Shown here: piece after piece, positions 56,241 to 63,434 of the stretch
Layout: each line of letters begins with the position of its first letter
Position numbering within the stretch: position 1 is the first letter of the stretch
Origin: Oscillospiraceae bacterium
GTDB lineage: Bacteria; Bacillota; Clostridia; Oscillospirales; Acutalibacteraceae
Assembly: GCA_902769255.1 (NCBI GenBank)
Contig: CACXOM010000015.1
Coordinates: forward strand, 1-64,000
Length of the DNA stretch: 64,000 bases
Direction of reading: 5' to 3'
Notes under the pieces: generated by a model
Database searches by the model: none
Seen by the model: only the letters and a program-made list of their open reading frames with translations
What the model was told of the DNA's origin: nothing
Position numbers and translations under genes: made by a program

Positions 56241-57137
56241 ATGAGTAAAATCAAGAAGGATAAGCAAGGCTCAAAGAAAAAACGCAGAATACCTTTGCCG
56301 GTAAAATTTTTATTGATTGTTCTGTCAGTTTTAGTTGTATTTTCCTCATCAACCATTGGCGTAAATTATTATATAAACAAGAATTTTACCACAACGTTTT
56401 ATCAGATTAATTCAGATAAGGTAACTGATAATATACGAATTGTCGAACTTTCGGACCTTCATAACAGCCAGTTCGGCGAAAAAAACAGCAAGTTGATTTC
56501 AAAGATTAAATCGCTCAAGCCTGATTTGATTTTTTATGCGGGTGATATGATTAACGAAGATGAAAGTGATTATTCAGTTCTTTTCGATTTATCGGATAAT
56601 CTTTCAAAAATTGCTCCGATTTATGCTTGCTACGGAAACCATGAACTTGACCGATATCTTTTTAAAGATAAAAAGTTTACTGAAAAACTTGAAGCACATA
56701 ATGTTAATTTGCTCAGCAACGAGGCAACAGATGTTACAGTTAAAAGTTCTGTAATTCAGCTTATTGCAATTTCAGATAATGTAAAACAATTTGATATTAA
56801 AACCAATAACGCCAAAAAGTTTATTAATTCACTTAAACCGACAAGCAATTGCCGAATTTGTTTAACTCATTATCCGGAATTGTTTAACGAAAAGCTTTTA
56901 AATAAGGGGATTGATATTGCCTTTACAGGTCATGTCCACGGCGGTCACATTCGCCTGCCTTACATCGGCGGTTTATATAGCAACGGCGAAGGTTTTCTGC
57001 CTAATTTTACCGAAGGTGTTGTTAAGACAAAAGACAACACAAAGGTCGTTGTAAGCCGAGGTCTCGGAAACCATAACCCAATTCCGAGAATCAACAATCA
57101 ACCGGAACTCGTTGTGGTTGATATTTGTTGGTATTAA
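56241..57137 (+). CDS. Membrane-anchored metallophosphoesterase (YkuE-like)
   Basis: 298 residues: basic N-terminus, one membrane helix (about 22-44), then a calcineurin-like phosphoesterase domain facing outward. Metal ligands seen: DLH in VELSDLHNSQFG, AGDMIN, YGNHELDR, LTHYPE and GHVHGGHIRLP. Members act on UDP-lipids or other phosphodiesters; here it may release undecaprenyl-phosphate or trim the polymer, which is inference from position in the operon. Confidence 0.88.
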   Translation: MSKIKKDKQGSKKKRRIPLPVKFLLIVLSVLVVFSSSTIGVNYYINKNFTTTFYQINSDKVTDNIRIVELSDLHNSQFGEKNSKLISKIKSLKPDLIFYAGDMINEDESDYSVLFDLSDNLSKIAPIYACYGNHELDRYLFKDKKFTEKLEAHNVNLLSNEATDVTVKSSVIQLIAISDNVKQFDIKTNNAKKFINSLKPTSNCRICLTHYPELFNEKLLNKGIDIAFTGHVHGGHIRLPYIGGLYSNGEGFLPNFTEGVVKTKDNTKVVVSRGLGNHNPIPRINNQPELVVVDICWY

Positions 57138-57166
57138 TATGCAAAAAGTCGAAAGGAGGAAGGTAA

Positions 57167-58513
57167 ATGAAAAGCAAAAAATATATTAATAAAGTACTTG
57201 ACGGTATTAAAACCGATTATTCTGACAGTTCAACTTTCAGGAAGGTGCTTATTGCCATATTTAAACTTAAAGTACCGATTTGCATTTTGCTTGTTATTGT
57301 AATTGCTTGTTCAGGTTGTTGTTTTTATATTGACAGTAACCAAACGGCTTATACCGAAATGAGCCTTAACTATGAAGAAAGCGCTTACGGACTAAACCCT
57401 AACTCAACACGCTTTAATGTTTATGATATTGAAAGTCCGGAAGTTGTAAAAAATATGCTTACTTACTGCGGTATAAATCCCGATGATGTAGATATTAATG
57501 ATGTTATTTCCAGTATTTCGGTATCACCGACTAATACAAAAGAATTTTCCGAAGAAAGTTTTTTCATATCTACTACATATACAATCTCGATGAAAAAGCC
57601 TGATTCAATAAAAGATGTAGATGTAAATACTCTTTTAACCTTTTTGTGCAAAGCATATAAAGATAATTTATATTTAAATTATACAGAAAACCGTTCTATA
57701 TTAAGTTTTGATATTGACAGATTTAATGATGACGAGTTTATGGTTATAGCTGACCTTTTGGATTTAAAGGCACAGCAGATTGAAAAATATCTTAATACAA
57801 GGGCTAAACAAAGTAAATCTTTTACCGATGAAGAAAGTGACGAAACCTTTAAATCACTTTCACAAAAAGTTGAAGATATTCGTAATTATGATATTAAGAA
57901 ATACCGATCCTTTGTAGAAGAAACAGGTTGTACTCACGATAAAATAAGTTATATCAATGCACTTTCTTATTATAATCGTATGAAAAATATTGATTTTTCA
58001 AAAAATATGACTGCGTATTCGGTATATAACAAAGGTATTAAAATGTATGATAAAGCAATGGTAAATGTCATTATGATACCGTCTGTTGACAAGGAAAAAA
58101 ATGCTTATTATATGTCAAGAACAAAAACCGGTATGGACTATATGGCAAAACAAGCAAATGATTTCCTTTTGACAGCCCAAGAAACCGAAAAAGAAATAAG
58201 TGTTAATAAAGACCTTATTGAAAAGATGCGCAAATCCAATAATAATATAGCCGATATAAGAGCGGCAACAAATATGATTAAGGATATACGCACTAAGTTT
58301 TCCAACCTTTCAAAGCAAATTGAATTGGTTGATAAGGCTTACATAAAGTATAAAACAAAAGATTATCTTACATTTAAAAGTTATAACGCTTCGCTTGCAA
58401 AAAGACTGCATTTAGAAATATTGTTAGTTATTGCTATCGGTATAATTGCAGTTATATTCGCTGCGATTTGGTTAAAGCTTTCTTTGCGTATCGGAGGTGA
58501 GAAAAAACAATGA
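57167..58513 (+). CDS. Wzz-like polysaccharide co-polymerase, paralogue 1
   Basis: 448 residues with one membrane helix near each end (about 33-53 and 415-438) and a large helical outside domain. After the first helix comes YIDSNQTAYTEMSLNYE...GLNPNSTRFNVYDIESPEVV, the beta strand region of Wzz/PCP proteins, which set polymer length with Wzy. It lacks a tyrosine kinase domain and none is encoded nearby. Its outside domain aligns by eye with the next protein (DSNQ.AYT; GLNPNSTRF versus GLTPNGTKL). ATG 57167 follows AAAGGAGGAAGG; its end overlaps the next start. Confidence 0.8.
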   Translation: MKSKKYINKVLDGIKTDYSDSSTFRKVLIAIFKLKVPICILLVIVIACSGCCFYIDSNQTAYTEMSLNYEESAYGLNPNSTRFNVYDIESPEVVKNMLTYCGINPDDVDINDVISSISVSPTNTKEFSEESFFISTTYTISMKKPDSIKDVDVNTLLTFLCKAYKDNLYLNYTENRSILSFDIDRFNDDEFMVIADLLDLKAQQIEKYLNTRAKQSKSFTDEESDETFKSLSQKVEDIRNYDIKKYRSFVEETGCTHDKISYINALSYYNRMKNIDFSKNMTAYSVYNKGIKMYDKAMVNVIMIPSVDKEKNAYYMSRTKTGMDYMAKQANDFLLTAQETEKEISVNKDLIEKMRKSNNNIADIRAATNMIKDIRTKFSNLSKQIELVDKAYIKYKTKDYLTFKSYNASLAKRLHLEILLVIAIGIIAVIFAAIWLKLSLRIGGEKKQ

Positions 58514-60279
58514 AAGAATTTCAGTTGTTAAGATACCTTTCAAAAGGAAAAATTCTCATTTTAATTGTTGCGCTTTTAGGCTCAATGGGTGTTTATTATT
58601 ATGCCGATTCAAATCAGGTTTATACTGCTAAAACCGTTATTCGCTATGCAAATTCGGCAATAAATGACGGCCTTACTCCTAACGGTACAAAATTAGATGT
58701 TTCCGAAATCTATTCAACAACCGTTATAAGAGGTGCAATAGAAGACTTGGGACTCAATTGCTCGGTTGATGAAATTCGTTCTAAGATTAAAGTAACTCCA
58801 ATAATTACCGAAGAGGAAGAGCAGAAGAAAGAAGCCGCTTTAACCAAAGGCGAGGAATACAATTATTTCCCGACCGATTATGTTATTTCTTATGAAGTCG
58901 GTTCGGAAAGGTCGCGTAATTTTGCAGGTAATATGCTTGATGCAGTTGTTAAAAACTATTATTCATTTTACAGTGAAAAATATGTTGACCAGTTAATTCT
59001 GCCTAATAATGCTTCAAATATCAGTTCAAATGATTATGACTATATTGAAAGTGCTGAAATAATTCAGCAAACTTTAAAAGATATTGATAATTATCTTTTG
59101 CAGAAAAAGACAAACTATCCTGATTTCAGAGCGTCGGCAACCGGCTATTCATTTACCGACCTTGAGAATATTTACAATTATATTCTCAATAACAAGGCGC
59201 CTAGTCTTTTTGAAAATATTATTCAACACAAATACACAAAAAACAACAGTTTGCTTTTGAAAAAGCAAAGCAGTGCTGTTAAAGGTATTGATATTGATAT
59301 TAAAAACAATCAAAGTAGAGCAAAAAGATTAAAAAAGATTATCAAGAATTACAGCAAAAAGAACGGCGGCGATTTAAAACAGCGTGGTTCTTCCGATGAA
59401 AGCTCAGAAAACTCAATAATTAACGATGTTGACGACACAGACAGAGATTTAGATGTTACAACAACCTATGACGATTTGCTTCAAGAGTATGTTAGCATAA
59501 ATCAAACTATTGAAGAAAATAAGATTGATAAAGAACATGCCCAATACATATTGAAAGAGTTTGCCAACAATAAGAAAAATCAGAATTTAAGCGGCGATGT
59601 TGAAAACGATATTGAAGAACTTATCGCATTGCTTAACGACCAATACAAAATTGTTAAAGCAACAGCTAACGAGCTCAACGAGTATCTCGGTGCAAGTTAT
59701 TTGAATATTCTTAACTCTATTGTTACCGAGCAAATGGTAAATATTAAACTTTACATTGCTTTAGCGGTTGTATTCTTCTTGTTCTTCGGTTGTGTAGGCG
59801 CAATTGTTATCGGTAGAATTAACGACTTTATTCAATATGTTCTTTACACCGATAAGGTAACCAATCTTCCAAACAGGCAGATGTGCGATGTACAGATAAA
59901 TTCTTTAAGTTCAAAAGATCTTGGTGAGCAGTTTACTTGTATGATGATAAAACTGAATAATCTGGCTAAAATCAACGAAACTATGGGACGAAGCGCAGGC
60001 GATACCGTTTTAAGAGATTTCGGTGAAATGCTTAAATCAATTTCCTCTAACTACGGTTTTATCAGCTGGAACCAAGGCGGTTGGTTTATGGGCTTGTTTG
60101 ACCATTGTTCTGAAGATAAAGCCAATCTATATTTAGAAATGCTTGAAAAGAGAGTAAATGATTATAATAAAAATATGGTAGATATTCAAATAGAATATTC
60201 AGTTGGATATTGCAACTCGTCTAAAGAAAAAATATATGATATCAGAAGACTTATTCACAGTACCCGTGAAAGTTTTTAA
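58510..60279 (+). CDS. Wzz-like co-polymerase fused to a degenerate GGDEF domain
   Basis: 589 residues. Membrane helix (about 15-33), outside PCP/Wzz-like domain with long coiled segments (about 35-410), second helix (about 413-436), and a cytoplasmic GGDEF-fold domain (about 448-589): TDKVTNLPNRQM, LNNLAKINETMGRSAGDTVLRDFGEML, and QGGWFMGLF where GGDEF should be, so catalysis is not expected. It could bind c-di-GMP or GTP and pass the signal to chain-length control. The start overlaps the previous stop by four bases (ATGA). Last gene of the operon, followed by a strong terminator. I know no standard name for this fusion. Confidence 0.85.
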   Translation: MKEFQLLRYLSKGKILILIVALLGSMGVYYYADSNQVYTAKTVIRYANSAINDGLTPNGTKLDVSEIYSTTVIRGAIEDLGLNCSVDEIRSKIKVTPIITEEEEQKKEAALTKGEEYNYFPTDYVISYEVGSERSRNFAGNMLDAVVKNYYSFYSEKYVDQLILPNNASNISSNDYDYIESAEIIQQTLKDIDNYLLQKKTNYPDFRASATGYSFTDLENIYNYILNNKAPSLFENIIQHKYTKNNSLLLKKQSSAVKGIDIDIKNNQSRAKRLKKIIKNYSKKNGGDLKQRGSSDESSENSIINDVDDTDRDLDVTTTYDDLLQEYVSINQTIEENKIDKEHAQYILKEFANNKKNQNLSGDVENDIEELIALLNDQYKIVKATANELNEYLGASYLNILNSIVTEQMVNIKLYIALAVVFFLFFGCVGAIVIGRINDFIQYVLYTDKVTNLPNRQMCDVQINSLSSKDLGEQFTCMMIKLNNLAKINETMGRSAGDTVLRDFGEMLKSISSNYGFISWNQGGWFMGLFDHCSEDKANLYLEMLEKRVNDYNKNMVDIQIEYSVGYCNSSKEKIYDIRRLIHSTRESF

Positions 60280-60286
60280 AGAAAAA

Positions 60287-60322
60287 ACAAAAAGCAGACA
60301 CAAAAATGTGTCTGCTTTTTGT
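60287..60322 (+). terminator. Terminator of the exopolysaccharide operon
   Basis: Sixteen-base perfect stem ACAAAAAGCAGACACA / TGTGTCTGCTTTTTGT with an AAAA loop. Confidence 0.93.
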
Positions 60323-60460
60323 TTATTTTACTGTTAGTTTTTTGCCTAAACCGTTTGCGGCGTAAACATAAATTTCTGCCTTGCCTATTGATTTAGCAGT
60401 AATTTTACCGTTTTTATCAATTGTTGCTACGCTTTTATCATTTGAATAATAAATGAAAAA
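60323..60460 (-). pseudogene. Remnant of a bacterial Ig-like (BIG2) surface protein end
   Basis: Minus-strand reading FIYYSNDKSVATIDKNG, then KITAKSIGKAEIYVYAANG and a stop at 60323. The SVATIDKNGKITAKSIGKA pattern is the classic BIG2 domain of surface adhesins. There is no start codon or upstream part: the next thing on that strand is the terminator of the 60477 gene. So it is the stranded 3' end of a lost gene. Confidence 0.65.
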
Positions 60461-60463
60461 AGA

Positions 60464-60481
60464 CTTGAGGATACCCTCAAG
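60464..60481 (-). terminator. Terminator of the small membrane-protein gene
   Basis: Minus strand stem CTTGAGG / CCTCAAG with a GTAT loop, then TCTTTTTT; it overlaps the last codons of the gene. Confidence 0.8.
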
Positions 60482-60734
60482 CCTTTATACTTTGTTTTTT
60501 TGTTAAAACAATAGTTTTCACAATATTAGTAATTGAGAAAAAGAAGAAATTCAATGTTAAAACAAACAGCGAAAACCAGCGCGAAACGCCAAACGGTCTG
60601 AAAATCAAAAGCCAAAAACCTATTATATAGATTATCAATGAAATCAAATTAATAAGTATAAAAATTCTATACTTTTGCTTATTTTCTTCTGTAATTTGTT
60701 CTGCGTATTTATTAGTAAACTCTTTCTTTTTCAT
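60477..60734 (-). CDS. Small two-helix membrane protein, function unknown
   Basis: 85 residues: charged N-terminus (KKKEFTNKYAEQITEENKQKYR), two hydrophobic helices (about 25-45 and 52-74) with an FRPFGVSRW turn, and a basic tail. ATG 60734 follows GGGGTG. No family recognised. It has a long leader (about 190 bases) with base-pairing potential and a well-formed promoter, unusual for so small a gene. Confidence 0.65.
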   Translation of the reverse strand: MKKKEFTNKYAEQITEENKQKYRIFILINLISLIIYIIGFWLLIFRPFGVSRWFSLFVLTLNFFFFSITNIVKTIVLTKKQSIKA

Positions 60735-60928
60735 ATAAGCACCCCGCTTATTTTATAGATTTTTTGCAAAAACTGTTATTACGCTAATGCTTTTCAATGC
60801 GAAATGCTTTAATGCTTAAAAAATCATTGATTACCTCCAAATCAATAATTCTCTTAAAAACCAAAATTCAATTGTTTATTTACTTAAAAATAAACCCTTT
60901 CGCATTGCTGAAATACTGCCAAAAGGCA
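60735..60928 (-). other. Long structured leader of the two-helix membrane-protein gene
   Basis: Between the predicted start of transcription (about 60928) and ATG 60734 there are some 190 bases. They include CAATGCGAAA (60907-60898 on the minus strand), perfectly complementary to TTTCGCATTG (60804-60795); a three-codon frame ATG-ATT-TTT-TAA (60827-60816) behind a strong GGAGG; and four GCATT elements spaced 7-10 bases apart. No known riboswitch is recognised. Confidence 0.45.
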
Positions 60929-60934
60929 TTTTTG

Positions 60935-60963
60935 ATTGTATCATATTTTTTGTAAAATGTCAA
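60935..60963 (-). promoter_or_regulatory. Promoter of the two-helix membrane-protein gene
   Basis: Minus strand: perfect TTGACA, 17-bp spacer, TACAAT. Confidence 0.85.
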
Positions 60964-60996
60964 CAAATTTAATCGAATTCTCTGAAATTTTGTCAC

Positions 60997-61031
60997 AAAA
61001 AAACCTACAAACTTTGTTTGTAGGTTTTTTT
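60997..61031 (-). terminator. Terminator of the DUF4177-like gene
   Basis: Fifteen-base stem AAAAAAACCTACAAA / TTTGTAGGTTTTTTT with a five-base loop. Confidence 0.9.
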
Positions 61032-61050
61032 AGCTAATTCACACAATTGA

Positions 61051-61305
61051 TTAAACGATTTTTTCAAAAACAAGCGTTGCTTGAATTCTGTCACCGCCCA
61101 TTAAGCCTTTGCTTCCGCCGTTTGAAGTGGTAATTGTGTGCAAACGGTAACCTTTTGCAGCTTGGTCGTTAATGCATTTTTCGAGTTCGGTAAGATTGCC
61201 CGAACCTGTGCCGAAAAATTTTTCTTTAAGCGTAACTTGCAAAACAACATATTGCAAATTTTGACCAGAAGCGGTTGAAAAAGTAGAAGAATCTTCGTAA
61301 TTCAT
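61051..61305 (-). CDS. DUF4177-like small protein
   Basis: 84 residues. LQYVVLQVTLKEKFFGTGSGN, LEKCINDQAAKGYRLHTITTSNGG, and a closing strand RIQATLVFEKIV give the beta-helix-beta pattern of DUF4177, proteins of unknown role in Firmicutes. ATG 61305 is placed by AGGGGGTG; a longer frame to 61329 includes that site. Single gene with its own promoter and terminator. Confidence 0.8.
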   Translation of the reverse strand: MNYEDSSTFSTASGQNLQYVVLQVTLKEKFFGTGSGNLTELEKCINDQAAKGYRLHTITTSNGGSKGLMGGDRIQATLVFEKIV

Positions 61306-61340
61306 AAATTCACCCCCTTGTTTTTTCATTATTTTTGTTT

Positions 61341-61369
61341 ATTATATCATAGAAAACTTTTTATGTCAA
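61341..61369 (-). promoter_or_regulatory. Promoter of the DUF4177-like gene
   Basis: Minus strand: TTGACA, 17-bp spacer, TATAAT. Confidence 0.9.
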
Positions 61370-61376
61370 GAAACGA

Positions 61377-61404
61377 AAAAAGCCTTGTAAAAACAAGGCT
61401 TTTT
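61377..61404 (-). terminator. Terminator after the GH31 remnant
   Basis: Eleven-base stem AAAAAGCCTTG / CAAGGCTTTTT with a TAAAAA loop, four bases beyond the stop codon. Confidence 0.88.
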
Positions 61405-61408
61405 GTAA

Positions 61409-62125
61409 TTATTTTTTAAGTTTTAATGTAAAATCTTCGCTTGTGTTCATCTCAAACTTAACAAGCAAATCTTTGCCGTCTTTTTGAATTTTTGCACATT
61501 CGCAAGATGGTTTAAAGTTTTTCTCACCCTGCAAAGCAAAGCGAAAAGTAACATTTCTTTTTTCAGGTAAAACCGATTTATCGCCTTTTGGCTTTGCAAT
61601 GTTAATAAACAAGCCCTCTTTGTCTTCGCCTGCCGAAATTTCAGTTGTAGCAAACACGCCTTTTTTGTAATCGAGCGTTACGCCGTCATCTTCATAAAGG
61701 GTGTAAGTTTCTTGACCGTTCGGGTAAACCAAAAATTCAATATTTTCTAATTTTTCGCTGTGTTCAACAAAGCATTTTTTCTCTTGCAACGGAATAATGC
61801 CGCCTTGTTTTACAAACAAAGGCATTTTCATAAGGTCAGAAGTATCGACAGTTATTACCTGACCGCCCTCATATTCCTTGCCATCAAAATAATCATACCA
61901 TTTACAACCTGACGGCAAATAAACTCTTTTTGTTTCACTTTCATCAAAAACAGGAGCAACCAGAATTGATGAACCGAACATATACTCATAAGGGAATTGG
62001 TTTTGATTGCAAAGTTCATCTTGCTCAAACTCAACCATTAAAGGACGGGTAAACGGCAAACCTGTTTCATAAGCCTCGTGCGCCAAAGTATAAATGTACG
62101 GCAACAAACGGTATCTGAGGCGCAA
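61409..62125 (-). pseudogene. GH31 alpha-glucosidase, C-terminal third only
   Basis: 238 residues matching the end of GH31 enzymes: LRLRYRLLPYIYTLAHEAY (end of the barrel), GLPFTRPLMVEFEQD, MFGSSILVAPVFDE, VYLPSGCKWYDYFDGKEYEGG, and the distal beta domains with YTLYEDDGVTLDYKKG. The catalytic Asp pair and the N-terminal domain are absent. Upstream, the sequence changes abruptly at about 62125 into the start of a different gene in another frame. Not expected to be active. Confidence 0.88.
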
Positions 62126-62210
62126 AGCGTTTTATGTAATGGCCTGCATTGTTTTCTTCATCACGACCAAAAACAAAATAAGTCGGCGAATAAAAAGTAA
62201 AATTATTCAT
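62126..62210 (-). pseudogene. Iron-containing alcohol dehydrogenase, first 28 or so residues only
   Basis: ATG 62210 behind AGAGGG, with a good promoter, begins MNNFTFYSPTYFVFGRDEEN then AGHYIKRF, the typical start of butanol-type iron alcohol dehydrogenases (family pattern NFxFYSPTxxxFGKDT). At about 62125 the sequence switches to GH31. The rest of the dehydrogenase is missing. It marks a deletion that fused the head of one gene to the tail of another, out of frame. Confidence 0.75.
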
Positions 62211-62238
62211 AAAATCAGCCCTCTTTTAGTTTTTAATA

Positions 62239-62267
62239 ATCATACCATAAAACCCCAAAACAGTCAA
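62239..62267 (-). promoter_or_regulatory. Promoter of the chimeric remnant
   Basis: Minus strand: TTGACT, 17-bp spacer, TATGAT. Confidence 0.7.
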
Positions 62268-62292
62268 TGGGATGAAGGGGAGAGAAAAGGAA

Positions 62293-62325
62293 AAATCCTG
62301 TTCAAGCACAAATTGAACAGGATTT
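62293..62325 (-). terminator. Terminator of the DUF262-HNH gene
   Basis: Thirteen-base stem AAATCCTGTTCAA / TTGAACAGGATTT with a seven-base loop. Confidence 0.88.
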
Positions 62326-62332
62326 AAATTTA

Positions 62333-63430
62333 TTAATGTGCACTTTTTCTCAAATTACATTCAGTACAAAGCATTTGACCGTTTTCAAGAGTAGTTCTTC
62401 CGCCTTTCGACCAAGGTTTAATATGATCTCCGTGCATTTCAGAAATATCTTTTTCTTTACCGCAAATTGCGCATTTATGCTTTTGGCGTTCATACATAAC
62501 AAGTTTATCGCTTTCAGGGAAAGCACGCATAGATATCGCTCTTTCATTTCCTGTAATTAAATACTCGTAAACACCCTTGTTCCTTGAAATATCTGGATTT
62601 GCAAATAATTCTTTTATTTTTTCTTCCATAGCAATAGGGTCATACTCATTATCTTTATATTTGTTATAGAATTTACCCCAAGCAAGCCCTTTCATTTGAC
62701 TTCTTTTATGCGGAAATAATTTTTCAACCCAATCAATCACATCTCTGAAATACTGCCATAGTTCTTTTGCGTTTTCATCGTGCATATGAAATGCCATGTA
62801 ATCTTCGATAGAAATACCGTCTCTGTCGCCTATCCAAGATAACACTCTTTCAAAATAGTCTTGTCTGATTGGCGAATCTTTAGAATCCATATAATCGCAA
62901 GCAAGTCTGTATGCAGGACAGCCACTTTTCGAAAAATACTTTTTTGCGTCTGTTGTCCATGTGTCAGCATAAACAGCATTTCTTAACTCTTGTTCTGTTA
63001 ATTCTTCGCCTGCTATATTGATAATCTTAAACCATTCTAACTTTTCGCTTTCAGTTCCCTCACAAACATAAACATAAAGTTCATAATCAAGTATTTTTTC
63101 ACGAATATCAGCAGGAAGATTATCAAAAATCATTCCGTCAACCGAATAATTACCGTCAAGGTATTCACAAATTGAAATGGTACGCTGTTGTCCGTCTAAC
63201 ATTTCATATGTACCGTCTTCATTTTTACTCCAATAAAACACATTAAGCGGAAATCCTTTTTTAACTGTTCTGATAACTTCATCTCTTTGTGCATCTTTAT
63301 AAACAAATTCACGCTGATATTTTGGACGAATATTAAGTTTTTCATAATAACCGACAACGCCTTCTTCGTCATCGTTAAAATAATCTTCGTAAAGTTCTCT
63401 AACCTTAATTTTTGTTTCTTCTATTTTCAT
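62333..63430 (-). CDS. DUF262 (ParB/GmrS-like) protein with C-terminal HNH nuclease
   Basis: 365 residues. The N-terminal DUF262 domain has YQREFVYKDAQRDEVI and the DGQQRTISICEYL motif (near residue 80), the ParB-like nucleotide-binding core seen in GmrS-type restriction proteins. The C-terminal HNH domain has CAICG, MHGDHIKPWSKGG and CTECN, with two Cys pairs for zinc and the catalytic His. Likely a DNA endonuclease. Its ATG follows the stop of the methyltransferase gene by four bases, and its GAGGAG site lies in that gene's last codons, so the two form an operon and probably a restriction-modification or related defence unit. Confidence 0.88.
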   Translation of the reverse strand: MKIEETKIKVRELYEDYFNDDEEGVVGYYEKLNIRPKYQREFVYKDAQRDEVIRTVKKGFPLNVFYWSKNEDGTYEMLDGQQRTISICEYLDGNYSVDGMIFDNLPADIREKILDYELYVYVCEGTESEKLEWFKIINIAGEELTEQELRNAVYADTWTTDAKKYFSKSGCPAYRLACDYMDSKDSPIRQDYFERVLSWIGDRDGISIEDYMAFHMHDENAKELWQYFRDVIDWVEKLFPHKRSQMKGLAWGKFYNKYKDNEYDPIAMEEKIKELFANPDISRNKGVYEYLITGNERAISMRAFPESDKLVMYERQKHKCAICGKEKDISEMHGDHIKPWSKGGRTTLENGQMLCTECNLRKSAH

Positions 63431-63434
63431 TTTT

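Noticed and set aside
60735-60928. Known riboswitch or T-box in the long leader
   Set aside because: No T-box, SAM, glycine, c-di-GMP or other class signature could be matched by eye; only generic pairing is visible.
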